Source: Actinomycetota bacterium (lineage in GTDB: Bacteria > Actinomycetota > Actinomycetes > Actinomycetales > Microbacteriaceae). From it: a stretch of 12,998 nt of DNA. Made by a program: the position numbers and the translations under genes. Location of the stretch: assembly GCA_010028615.1 (NCBI GenBank), contig RHAS01000010.1, forward strand, positions 1 to 12,998, written 5' to 3'. The notes below the pieces were generated by a model. That model ran no database searches, was not told the DNA's origin, and worked only from the letters and a program-made list of their open reading frames with translations. This document shows, one piece after another, positions 7,119 to 12,998 of this stretch. Numbering within the stretch: the first letter of the stretch is position 1; every line of letters begins with the position of its first letter.

Positions 7119-7592
7119 ATGTCTAGAACAGACCGTGCCAAAGCTTCCCAGCTCGACGATATCTCGAAGGAGATTCTCGAGCAACTCCAGCTTGACGGCC
7201 GGAAGCCATACAGCGAGATAGCCAAAATAGTTGGACTAAGTGAAGCCGCAGTTAGACAAAGAATGCAGAAGATGACCGAGTCGGGCATCATGCAGGTCGT
7301 AGCAGTTACCGATCCCCTGCAGCTCGGATTTTATCGCCAGGCAATGATTGGTATCCGCTGCACTGGAGATATGACTTCGATCGCCAATGCGCTCTCGGCC
7401 ATGCCTGAGTGTGACTACGTGGTGATGACTGCGGGTTCTTTCGACATCTTGGTTGAAGTCGTTGTCGAAAATGACCAAGACCTGATTGATGTTCTAAACA
7501 CAAAGATCCGATCACTGCCCGGAGTGATCGCAACTGAGACTTTTGTTTATCTAAAACTGCACAAACAGTTCTATAACTGGGGTGTTAGATAA
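7119..7592 (+). CDS. Lrp/AsnC-family transcriptional regulator
   Basis: DNA-binding regulator of 157 residues, the standard size for the family. An N-terminal helix-turn-helix lies at about 15-55 (SKEILEQLQLDGRKPYSEIA followed by VGLSEAAVRQRMQKM). A C-terminal RAM/effector domain lies at about 70-150 and contains the TAGSFDILVEV stretch (104-114) that lines the ligand pocket in the family. The frame is open back to an ATG at 7038, but those 27 residues would be encoded by the palindromic operator region and have no family counterpart, so I use ATG 7119. No Shine-Dalgarno precedes it; CAAAAT at 7107-7112 could be a leaderless -10 box. It lies between the divergent dehydrogenase and the aminotransferase downstream, so a polyamine- or amino-acid-sensing switch for this catabolic set is likely. 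Confidence 0.9.
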   Translation: MSRTDRAKASQLDDISKEILEQLQLDGRKPYSEIAKIVGLSEAAVRQRMQKMTESGIMQVVAVTDPLQLGFYRQAMIGIRCTGDMTSIANALSAMPECDYVVMTAGSFDILVEVVVENDQDLIDVLNTKIRSLPGVIATETFVYLKLHKQFYNWGVR

Positions 7593-7670
7593 ATGAAAAA
7601 AGTTTTGAATCAACCGATTCAAAGTGGATTGTCATTCGGCAATCCAAAAGTGCAACACAAAACAATGTAA
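7593..7670 (+). CDS. Possible 25-codon leader ORF between regulator and aminotransferase
   Basis: An ATG begins directly after the regulator's TAA and runs 25 codons (MKKVLNQPIQ...) to a TAA ending 13 bp before the aminotransferase ATG. It spans both stem-loops of this gap, the layout expected of a translated leader that alters folding. There is no own Shine-Dalgarno, though stop-start contact allows reinitiation. The peptide resembles nothing I recognise and shows no clear run of a regulatory amino acid. It may be chance. Confidence 0.2.
   Translation: MKKVLNQPIQSGLSFGNPKVQHKTM
7604..7623 (+). promoter_or_regulatory. Stem-loop 1 in the regulator-aminotransferase gap
   Basis: TTTGAATC and GATTCAAA form perfect 8-bp arms around the 4-nt loop AACC. 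There is no T-run after it. It could be an operator, an RNA processing site or part of an attenuator. Confidence 0.45.
7625..7646 (+). promoter_or_regulatory. Stem-loop 2 in the regulator-aminotransferase gap
   Basis: TGGATTG and CAATCCA form perfect 7-bp arms around an 8-nt loop, only 1 nt after stem-loop 1. It ends 37 bp before the aminotransferase ATG. The tandem pair may set relative expression of the two genes by partial termination or mRNA protection. Confidence 0.45.
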
Positions 7671-7683
7671 AGAGTGATATCAA

Positions 7684-9192
7684 ATGGCAACCAAGGAGAG
7701 CATAGCCCGAAAGCTTGCCGCGGCCCTAAAGCCAGGTAAGGCTCCGGCATCACAGCCGGCCGAAGCAAAAGCCGACCACGCCACCCCGCTTCTTGATGCT
7801 CGCAAGGCAAATAAAGAAGCAACTCCAGAAATGTTGCAGCAGGCAGCTAAAGACAATCTTTTCCTGCACTTCACGCGACACAGTCCTTTCCAAACTGGTG
7901 ATATGCCAATCATCACCAGAGCTGAAGGACATCATTTCTGGGACCAAAACGGTAAGAAGTACTTCGATGGAATCTCATCGTTGTTCTCAGTGAATGCGGG
8001 CCACGGTCGCGCTCGACTAGCTGAGGCAGCTGCAAAGCAAATGAAGCAACTGGACTACTTCCCAATCTGGGCACATGCGCACGCTCCAGCAATTGAACTT
8101 GCTGAACGAGTACTTTCGTATGCGCCGAGAAGTCTCAACCGCGTTTTCTTTACCACCGGTGGTGGCGAAGCAAACGAAACTGCCTGGAAATTAGCCAAGC
8201 AGTATTTCAAAATGACTGGTAAACCAACCAAGCACAAGGTGCTAACTCGCGCGATTGCCTACCACGGCACATCACACGGTGCACTTTCGCTGACCGGTAT
8301 TCCAGCCATGAAGAAGATGTATGAGCCGCTGGTGCCGAGCACATTCCGTGTTCCAAACACCAACTGGTACCGAGCGCAAGACGACTTCGAAACCGAAGAA
8401 GATTTTGCGCTTTGGGCAGCTAACCGAGTCGAAGAGATGATTCTTTTTGAAGATCCAGACACGGTAGCAGCATTTTTCTTCGAACCAGTTCAAAACTCAG
8501 GTGGTTGCTTCACAGCACCAAAGTCGTATTTCAAGCGAATCCGAGAGATTTGCGATAAGTATGACGTGCTCTTGGTAGCTGATGAAACCATCGATGGTTT
8601 TGGCCGCATTGGAACAATGTTTGCCAGTGAGTTCTACGACATTGAACCAGACATGTTGGTCTGTGCTAAAGGAATCACCTCGGCATACGCCCCACTTGGT
8701 GCGCTGTTATTGAGCGAGAGGCTCTTTGAACCGTTCAAGGACGGCAAGAACATCTTTGCCCACGGTTATACCTTTGCTGGTCACCCGGTTTCTTGTGCCG
8801 TAGCCCTAGAAAACCTAGATATCTTCGACGAAGAAGATCTAGTCGGCAACGTCAGAAGGAACTCTCCTGCGTTTAGGAAGACTTTAGAGAAACTAAATGA
8901 TCTACCTATCGTCGGTGATGTTCGCGGTGAAGGCTACTTCTTCGCCATCGAGTTGGTTCGTGACAAAAAGACTAAGGAAACTTTCAACGATGAAGAATCC
9001 GAGCGTCTTTTGCGTCAATTCCTAAGTCACGATCTCTATGACAGTGGCCTGTATTGTCGCTCTGATGACCGGGGAGACCCAGTGGTTCAATTAGCTCCAC
9101 CGCTAACCATCGGTCCTAAGGAGTTTGACGAACTTGAGCAGATACTTCGTAAGAGCCTAACTAAGGCCAGCGAGATATTTGAATTGATGTAG
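7684..9192 (+). CDS. Class III PLP aminotransferase, probable putrescine (diamine) aminotransferase
   Basis: Fold-type I, class III omega-aminotransferase of 502 residues. The cofactor-binding GGGEANETA (159-167) corresponds to the usual GSEANDT; Asp300 (VADET) pairs with the pyridine nitrogen; Lys329 in CAKGITSAYAPLG forms the Schiff base. The central motif reads DETIDGFGRIG where most relatives have DEVI(C/T)GFGRTG, a mild variant that keeps Asp and GFGR. About 45 Ala/Lys-rich residues precede the conserved core, a little longer than usual. The Shine-Dalgarno is weak (AAAGAG, about 7669-7674). It follows the Lrp-type gene by 91 bp on the same strand and faces away from the aldehyde dehydrogenase that would take its product. 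In the SpuC-type route, putrescine and pyruvate give 4-aminobutanal and alanine. Substrate is inferred from context; other amines or beta-alanine cannot be excluded. Confidence 0.87.
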   Translation: MATKESIARKLAAALKPGKAPASQPAEAKADHATPLLDARKANKEATPEMLQQAAKDNLFLHFTRHSPFQTGDMPIITRAEGHHFWDQNGKKYFDGISSLFSVNAGHGRARLAEAAAKQMKQLDYFPIWAHAHAPAIELAERVLSYAPRSLNRVFFTTGGGEANETAWKLAKQYFKMTGKPTKHKVLTRAIAYHGTSHGALSLTGIPAMKKMYEPLVPSTFRVPNTNWYRAQDDFETEEDFALWAANRVEEMILFEDPDTVAAFFFEPVQNSGGCFTAPKSYFKRIREICDKYDVLLVADETIDGFGRIGTMFASEFYDIEPDMLVCAKGITSAYAPLGALLLSERLFEPFKDGKNIFAHGYTFAGHPVSCAVALENLDIFDEEDLVGNVRRNSPAFRKTLEKLNDLPIVGDVRGEGYFFAIELVRDKKTKETFNDEESERLLRQFLSHDLYDSGLYCRSDDRGDPVVQLAPPLTIGPKEFDELEQILRKSLTKASEIFELM

Positions 9193-9208
9193 TTCGCTCC
9201 AATAAAAA

Positions 9209-9246
9209 CTAAGGCCCAGATTCCTCCACAGGTATCTGGGCCTTAG
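9209..9246. terminator. Strong stem-loop after the aminotransferase gene
   Basis: Perfect 13-bp GC-rich arms (9209-9221 and 9234-9246; CTAAGGCCCAGAT and its complement) enclose a 12-nt loop, starting 16 bp after the stop codon. It most likely ends the regulator-aminotransferase transcript. No T-run follows on the plus strand; a TTTTTATT tract follows only when read on the minus strand. Actinobacterial terminators often lack a U-tract, so use in both directions is possible. Confidence 0.75.
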
Positions 9247-9258
9247 AACATTGAGCTT

Positions 9259-9264
9259 TAGAAT
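9259..9264 (+). promoter_or_regulatory. -10 box of a leaderless ogt transcript
   Basis: TAGAAT lies at -13 to -8 relative to the GTG at 9272. No Shine-Dalgarno is present. The box is directly downstream of the preceding terminator stem, as expected for a separate promoter. The -35 region is not recognisable. Confidence 0.5.
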
Positions 9265-9271
9265 AAAAATT

Positions 9272-9760
9272 GTGAGTAATTCAAATTGGATTGATGTCCC
9301 ATCCCCGGTTGGGCTGATTAGAGTCTTTGAGCACAACGGCAAACTGTCTACCCTAAATATTGCAGTATCAAAAGCAACCAAGGGTAAAACCCAAGAATCA
9401 AAGTTGCTACTTGAAGCTAAAGAACAAATTGATGCTTACTTCTCCGGCAAACTTAAGAAGTTCAGCCTGCCAGTGGATTTATCAAGTGGCACACCTTTTC
9501 AGCAAGAGGTCTGGAAGCAGATTTCGAAAATACCCTTTGGTAAAACTGTCAGTTATGTAGACATAGCAAAAGCCATTGGACGTCCGAAAGCTGCTCGTGC
9601 GGTTGGTGGAGCAGTTGGAGCGAACCCGGTGCCACTAATAGTTGGCTGCCACAGAGTAATGGGTTCCAGTGGCAAAATTACTGGCTATTCGGGCGGTAAA
9701 GGAATACCAACAAAAAAGTGGCTACTAAAGCACGAAAACATCGCGACAAGTGACAGCTAG
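9272..9760 (+). CDS. ogt: Methylated-DNA--protein-cysteine methyltransferase (O6-alkylguanine repair)
   Basis: Suicide repair protein that moves the alkyl group from O6-alkylguanine onto its own cysteine. Starting at GTG 9272 it has 162 residues, the usual Ogt length. Acceptor Cys126 lies in VGCHRVMGSSG, the arginine finger is Arg109 in KAARAVGGA, and the C-terminal GKITGYSGG...KKWLLKHE is characteristic. The residue before CHRV is Gly125 instead of the common Pro. The frame opens at TTG 9251, but GTG 9272 is preferred because TAGAAT sits at leaderless -10 distance and the extra residues are not conserved. Its last 11 bp overlap tag, so the two alkylation-repair genes are translated from one mRNA. 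Function is secure; the effect of the Pro-to-Gly change is unknown. Confidence 0.93.
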   Translation: MSNSNWIDVPSPVGLIRVFEHNGKLSTLNIAVSKATKGKTQESKLLLEAKEQIDAYFSGKLKKFSLPVDLSSGTPFQQEVWKQISKIPFGKTVSYVDIAKAIGRPKAARAVGGAVGANPVPLIVGCHRVMGSSGKITGYSGGKGIPTKKWLLKHENIATSDS

Positions 9761-10340
9761 CCACACCAGAAAACACGACGATGGCCAAGTACGCTGCCGC
9801 TGGCCGGGGAATGATCAGCAATACATCGATTACCACGACTCAGAATGGGGAGTTCCGGTTTTTGGGGATAAAGAAATCTTTGAGCGCATCAGTTTAGAGG
9901 GATTTCAAGCCGGCTTATCTTGGATAACTATTTTGCGTCGCAGAGAAGAGTTTCGGAAGGCATTCAAGAACTTTGAAATTGCCAAAGTTGCTAGGTTCAG
10001 CGAGAGCCAAATTGAGAAGCTTATGCAAAATGAAGGCATAATCCGTAATCGAGCAAAAATTGTAAGCACCGTAAAAAATGCTGGTCTAGTGCTACGCATG
10101 CAAGCAGAAGGCATTAGCATAAGCGATTTGGTCTGGAGTTTTGCGCCGAAGCAAAAGCTATTACCTCCTTCAAAGTTTGAGTGGCGGGTAACTACAACCG
10201 ACTCGGATGCCCTTAGTCGTGAACTCAAGCGCTTAGGCTTTGGATTTGTTGGTTCTACGACTATGTATGCGCTGATGCAGGCCACTGGCTTAGTAAATGA
10301 TCATGCCCCAGGTTGCTTTAGACGCAAAGAGCTCACTTAG
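9750..10340 (+). CDS. tag: DNA-3-methyladenine glycosylase I
   Basis: Helix-hairpin-helix base-excision enzyme that removes 3-methyladenine from alkylated DNA. It has 196 residues; E. coli Tag has 187. The Zn ligands of the family are present: Cys16 (RCRW), His29 (YHDSEWG), and His185/Cys189 in DHAPGC. Base-recognition Glu50 and Trp58 lie in LEGFQAGLSW. Start codon is GTG at 9750, inside the end of ogt (11-bp overlap), giving translational coupling. An N-terminal tail of about 12 residues precedes the first conserved region, and a later start is possible. Its stop overlaps the convergent membrane-protein gene by 8 bp, with no terminator between. Confidence 0.95.
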   Translation: MTASHTRKHDDGQVRCRWPGNDQQYIDYHDSEWGVPVFGDKEIFERISLEGFQAGLSWITILRRREEFRKAFKNFEIAKVARFSESQIEKLMQNEGIIRNRAKIVSTVKNAGLVLRMQAEGISISDLVWSFAPKQKLLPPSKFEWRVTTTDSDALSRELKRLGFGFVGSTTMYALMQATGLVNDHAPGCFRRKELT

Positions 10341-10647
10341 CATTTGTCCCTTTAATCTGTCGCGCAAGGTGTATCCCAACATAAACAGCGCCCATAAGAA
10401 GCGCGACAGGTGCTAGCAGCCACCAAGCGTAATATGATGCCACAAAAGAGTAACTCGAAATGAAGTAGGGCAGGTTTTGAACCACGGAGCAGGTGAATTT
10501 CTCATAGTCGCAGGCTGTTTCAACAAATGGCTCGCTAAAGCTAAAAGTTAGGTAAGGAACCAAAACTGCAAAACCCAAAACCCACATGCAATACTTCAAG
10601 ACAATTTGAGTCTTGTTGAGATGTCTATTTCGGGACTTGAAGCTCAT
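10333..10647 (-). CDS. Small two-helix membrane protein, function unknown
   Basis: Not recognised as a known family. It is 104 residues with a basic N-terminus (KSRNRHLNK), a hydrophobic helix at about 16-38, an outward-facing loop, and a second helix at about 73-95 followed by a basic tail (RQIKGTNAK). By the positive-inside rule both ends are cytosolic. The loop has Cys46 and Cys53 separated by six residues, which could form a disulfide outside the membrane. ATG 10647 has no Shine-Dalgarno but TAGTCT lies exactly at -12 to -7, so it is probably leaderless with its own promoter in the 21-bp gap after yaaA. It shares an 8-bp convergent overlap with tag. It is likely real because of the promoter fit and clean topology; its role is not predicted. 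Confidence 0.65.
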   Translation of the reverse strand: MSFKSRNRHLNKTQIVLKYCMWVLGFAVLVPYLTFSFSEPFVETACDYEKFTCSVVQNLPYFISSYSFVASYYAWWLLAPVALLMGAVYVGIHLARQIKGTNAK

Positions 10648-10653
10648 AAATTA

Positions 10654-10659
10654 AGACTA
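10654..10659 (-). promoter_or_regulatory. -10 box of a leaderless transcript for the small membrane gene
   Basis: TAGTCT (TAnnnT) at -12 to -7 from the ATG at 10647, within the 21-bp gap after the yaaA stop. No Shine-Dalgarno is present. No clear -35. Confidence 0.5.
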
Positions 10660-10668
10660 GCCAAATCT

Positions 10669-11421
10669 CTAAAGAGTCTCGGAAGTGATCAAGAATATTG
10701 TTCTGTCTTGGATTTCCATCTGCAAGCCAATCCTTGTGGCTAGGCTCGCCAACTCACCTAGAGTTTTTGGAGGTTCTTTTTCGCGAACAAATGCGCCGAC
10801 TAGATCTCCTTTTGCCTTTTTATTGAAGTGATTTAGCGCTCGCCTTTTTCCATCTTCCTCCGCAACAACTTCGACCCAATAGGAATCCATCTCGACTGGA
10901 ACTGGAGAAAGCGCTACATAACTTTTTGACCGAAGATCAATAATGGGTGAGTCAACTAAACGTTGCCAGGCCATGGGTTGCTCTTGCTGCCAAAGAGTTC
11001 TTAGATCTAGATTTGGTAGTCGTGTTTCAGCAGAAAGTCGATACCAGGGAATACGATCGGTTGCAGAAATCAGACCAAATAAAGCACTTTGGATTAGAAC
11101 ATACCTACGCATGTTCTCAACCTCGAGTGATGTGAAGTTCTTAGCATTTATTGCTTTGTAGAGAGTGCCTTCATAGCGAAGGTAAGCGGGCATTGTTGGT
11201 GCCTTAGGAATCTCAAGATTTCGCTCCAAATCGGATAACTGCCTTTCCGAAAGCTTTAGAACTTGTTTGCCTAATTCTCGGTTTGCGGAAACTTCCAATA
11301 GCCCTGCCAATACTTGGTCGCGGGCTTCGTTCAGTTGCCCGTAACTTAGGTGGACCTGAGAAATGGTCAGGCCAGTGCCACCAATTTGCTTGGTTTCACT
11401 AGGTGGGAGCAATAACAGCAC
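10669..11421 (-). CDS. yaaA: YaaA-family (DUF328) peroxide stress protein
   Basis: Cytosolic protein of the YaaA/UPF0246 family. E. coli YaaA lowers free iron and so protects DNA and proteins during hydrogen peroxide stress; the biochemical mechanism is not settled. It has 250 residues, normal for the family. Recognisable blocks are LPPSETK (5-11), YEGTLYKAI (83-91), FGLISATDRIPWYRL (115-129), LRSKSY (163-168) and HFNKKAKGDLVG (198-209). It starts at GTG 11421, with no Shine-Dalgarno but TAGGCT at exactly -12 to -7, so probably leaderless. The start codon lies 22 bp from the divergent cobalamin adenosyltransferase start, and the two -10 boxes overlap. The membrane gene follows 21 bp downstream. 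Confidence 0.88.
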   Translation of the reverse strand: MLLLLPPSETKQIGGTGLTISQVHLSYGQLNEARDQVLAGLLEVSANRELGKQVLKLSERQLSDLERNLEIPKAPTMPAYLRYEGTLYKAINAKNFTSLEVENMRRYVLIQSALFGLISATDRIPWYRLSAETRLPNLDLRTLWQQEQPMAWQRLVDSPIIDLRSKSYVALSPVPVEMDSYWVEVVAEEDGKRRALNHFNKKAKGDLVGAFVREKEPPKTLGELASLATRIGLQMEIQDRTIFLITSETL

Positions 11422-11427
11422 CAGACA

Positions 11428-11433
11428 AGCCTA
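11428..11433 (-). promoter_or_regulatory. -10 box of the leaderless yaaA transcript
   Basis: TAGGCT on the minus strand at -12 to -7 from GTG 11421. It shares base pairs 11432-11433 with the -10 box of the opposite gene. A weak -35 candidate, TTAGTT (11456-11451), lies 17 bp upstream, inside the opposite gene's coding region. Confidence 0.55.
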
Positions 11434-11437
11434 AACT
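11432..11437 (+). promoter_or_regulatory. -10 box of the leaderless cobalamin adenosyltransferase transcript
   Basis: TAAACT at -12 to -7 from ATG 11444, with no Shine-Dalgarno. It overlaps the yaaA -10 box by 2 bp, so its -35 region lies inside yaaA. No good -35 match is seen. Confidence 0.55.
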
Positions 11438-11443
11438 TGAATA

Positions 11444-12091
11444 ATGGTAAAACTAACGAAGATCTATACCCGAACCGGCGACGAAGGACTAACTGGCCTA
11501 AGCGATTTCAGCAGAGTCCGAAAGACCGATCCAAGGATTGAGGCATACGCTGATGTCGACGAGGCCAACTCAGCCATTGGCGTGGCTGTTGCCTTAGCGC
11601 AGAACGAATTTGATGAGGAAACGCTGCACCTGCTTTCCCAGATCCAAAATGACCTATTTGACCTAGGTGCCGATTTATCGAACCCACTAAACGAGTTCTA
11701 CGAGTATGAACCGCTTCGTGTAGATGCAGTCTGGGTGGATGCTCTGGAGGCTGCTATAGATAAATACAACAGCCAGCTGGAAAAGTTGGATTCTTTTATC
11801 TTGCCTGGCGGCTCAGGATTAGCGGCGGGTCTGCACCTAGCCAGAACTGTTGTTCGGAGAGCAGAGCGCGCTACCTGGCACGCTATCGAAGAGTATGGAA
11901 CTGAACCAGCTAAAAAAGGTCACAATAATGGTGGAATAAATGTTATTGCCGCGCGCTACCTGAACAGACTAAGTGACCTGCTGTTTGTTTTGGCTCGCTA
12001 TGCGAACCTGAAGCACGGTGGCGATGTGAAATGGGTGCCAGCTGCTAATCGCCGCACTCCCCCAGAAAAGCGAAGACCAGAAAAAGATTAA
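11444..12091 (+). CDS. pduO: PduO-type ATP:cob(I)alamin adenosyltransferase
   Basis: Cytosolic trimeric enzyme that transfers the adenosyl group of ATP to cob(I)alamin, giving coenzyme B12. It has 215 residues. The N-terminal ATP-binding motif is YTRTGDEGLTGL (8-19; most relatives read TRTGDDGTT). FILPGG lies at 118-123, RTVVRRAERATW (134-145) has the conserved arginines, and NRLSDLLFVLAR (174-185) is the C-terminal signature helix. A loop rich in Lys/His/Asn/Gly (about 152-165) lies between the last two motifs. It starts at ATG 11444 without a Shine-Dalgarno and is probably leaderless. It ends 4 bp before a strong bidirectional terminator. No cobalamin synthesis genes are nearby, so it may serve salvage for a B12-dependent enzyme elsewhere. 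Confidence 0.94.
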   Translation: MVKLTKIYTRTGDEGLTGLSDFSRVRKTDPRIEAYADVDEANSAIGVAVALAQNEFDEETLHLLSQIQNDLFDLGADLSNPLNEFYEYEPLRVDAVWVDALEAAIDKYNSQLEKLDSFILPGGSGLAAGLHLARTVVRRAERATWHAIEEYGTEPAKKGHNNGGINVIAARYLNRLSDLLFVLARYANLKHGGDVKWVPAANRRTPPEKRRPEKD

Positions 12092-12094
12092 AGT

Positions 12095-12128
12095 AAAAAT
12101 GCCTCAGGAGTTTCCTGAGGCATTTTTT
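12095..12128. terminator. Bidirectional rho-independent terminator
   Basis: TGCCTCAGGA (12100-12109) and TCCTGAGGCA (12113-12122) form perfect 10-bp arms with a 3-nt loop, flanked by A5 on the left and T6 on the right. It serves the adenosyltransferase on plus and, through the complementary T-run, the ATP synthase operon on minus; it starts 12 bp past the atpC stop. Confidence 0.95.
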
Positions 12129-12139
12129 AGTTCTAATAA

Positions 12140-12406
12140 TTAGGCAAGCTGTGCGGCTCTTGCGACGATAGTCACAACGTCGTGTTCAACCGATAGAAAA
12201 CCATCGTCTGCAGTGGCCTTGATGCTCTCGCCAGTTGGCAAAGTAATGCGCACTTCGCCGGAACCAAGAATTGCAAGCATCGGCTCGTGACCCGGAAGTA
12301 AACCAATCTCACCTTCGATAGTCTTAGCGATCACCATCTTGGCATCACCTGACCAGACAGCTCGATCGGCTGCCACTAGATCTACTCTTAGGGTCTTGTC
12401 GCTCAT
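12140..12406 (-). CDS. atpC: F1Fo ATP synthase epsilon subunit, short form
   Basis: Rotor-stalk subunit of ATP synthase that couples the gamma shaft to the c-ring. At 88 residues it consists only of the N-terminal beta-sandwich (LRVDLVAADRAVWSG...GEIGLLPGHEPMLAIL...). The C-terminal helical hairpin that inhibits ATP hydrolysis in longer (about 130-residue) homologues is absent. Short forms are common in some actinobacteria, so this is not a broken gene. The start codon lies 2 nt after the atpD stop (TAA-TA-ATG), so translation is coupled. It is the last gene of the operon, followed by the bidirectional terminator. Confidence 0.95.
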   Translation of the reverse strand: MSDKTLRVDLVAADRAVWSGDAKMVIAKTIEGEIGLLPGHEPMLAILGSGEVRITLPTGESIKATADDGFLSVEHDVVTIVARAAQLA

Positions 12407-12408
12407 TA

Positions 12409-12998
<590 letters not shown>

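Noticed and set aside
9251..9271. TTG start 7 codons upstream for ogt
   Set aside because: Those codons include the likely -10 box, and GTG 9272 gives a normal Ogt N-terminus.
9905..10285. 126-codon minus-strand frame inside tag
   Set aside because: Antisense shadow of a well-conserved gene; composition is typical of a reverse-frame artefact.

Overview
The window looks like the chromosome of a low-GC, streamlined aquatic actinobacterium, probably a freshwater or marine Microbacteriaceae of the Rhodoluna/Aquiluna ('Luna') type. This is inferred from the protein flavour, the short 88-residue ATP synthase epsilon subunit, gaps of 0-30 bp between many genes, and several genes with no Shine-Dalgarno but a TAnnnT -10 box about 7 nt before the start codon, the hallmark of actinobacterial leaderless mRNAs. 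No tRNA, rRNA, CRISPR array or insertion sequence was seen. No stretch over about 220 bp lacks a gene.

Left part (1-9250) is mainly polyamine and amine metabolism. On the minus strand is a spermidine/putrescine ABC transporter: a PotD-like lipoprotein, a PotA-like ATPase and the start of PotB, which runs off the left edge. PotD and PotA are joined in one 662-codon frame. The join removes the end of PotD and the start of PotA including its Walker A, so the product as read cannot work as a transporter ATPase. Divergent from it is alanine dehydrogenase (ald), whose end overlaps a convergent FtsK/EccC-like membrane ATPase. Next come an aminobutyraldehyde-type aldehyde dehydrogenase (minus) and, divergent from it across a repeat-rich 189 bp region, an Lrp/AsnC regulator followed by a class III aminotransferase (plus). 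Together these suggest a putrescine route: uptake, transamination to 4-aminobutanal (and alanine if pyruvate is the acceptor), oxidation to GABA, and recycling of alanine to pyruvate by Ald.

Middle part (9250-11430) holds DNA repair and stress genes: O6-alkylguanine-DNA methyltransferase (ogt) overlapping 3-methyladenine glycosylase I (tag) on plus, and on minus a two-helix membrane protein of unknown function and a YaaA-family stress protein.

Right part (11440-12998): a PduO-type cobalamin adenosyltransferase diverges from yaaA with only 22 bp between start codons and overlapping -10 boxes. It ends at a strong bidirectional terminator facing the end of the ATP synthase operon (atpD, partial, and atpC, minus).

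I did not find a clearly new defence or mobile system. The strongest oddities are the PotD-PotA chimera and the back-to-back leaderless promoter at 11428-11437.
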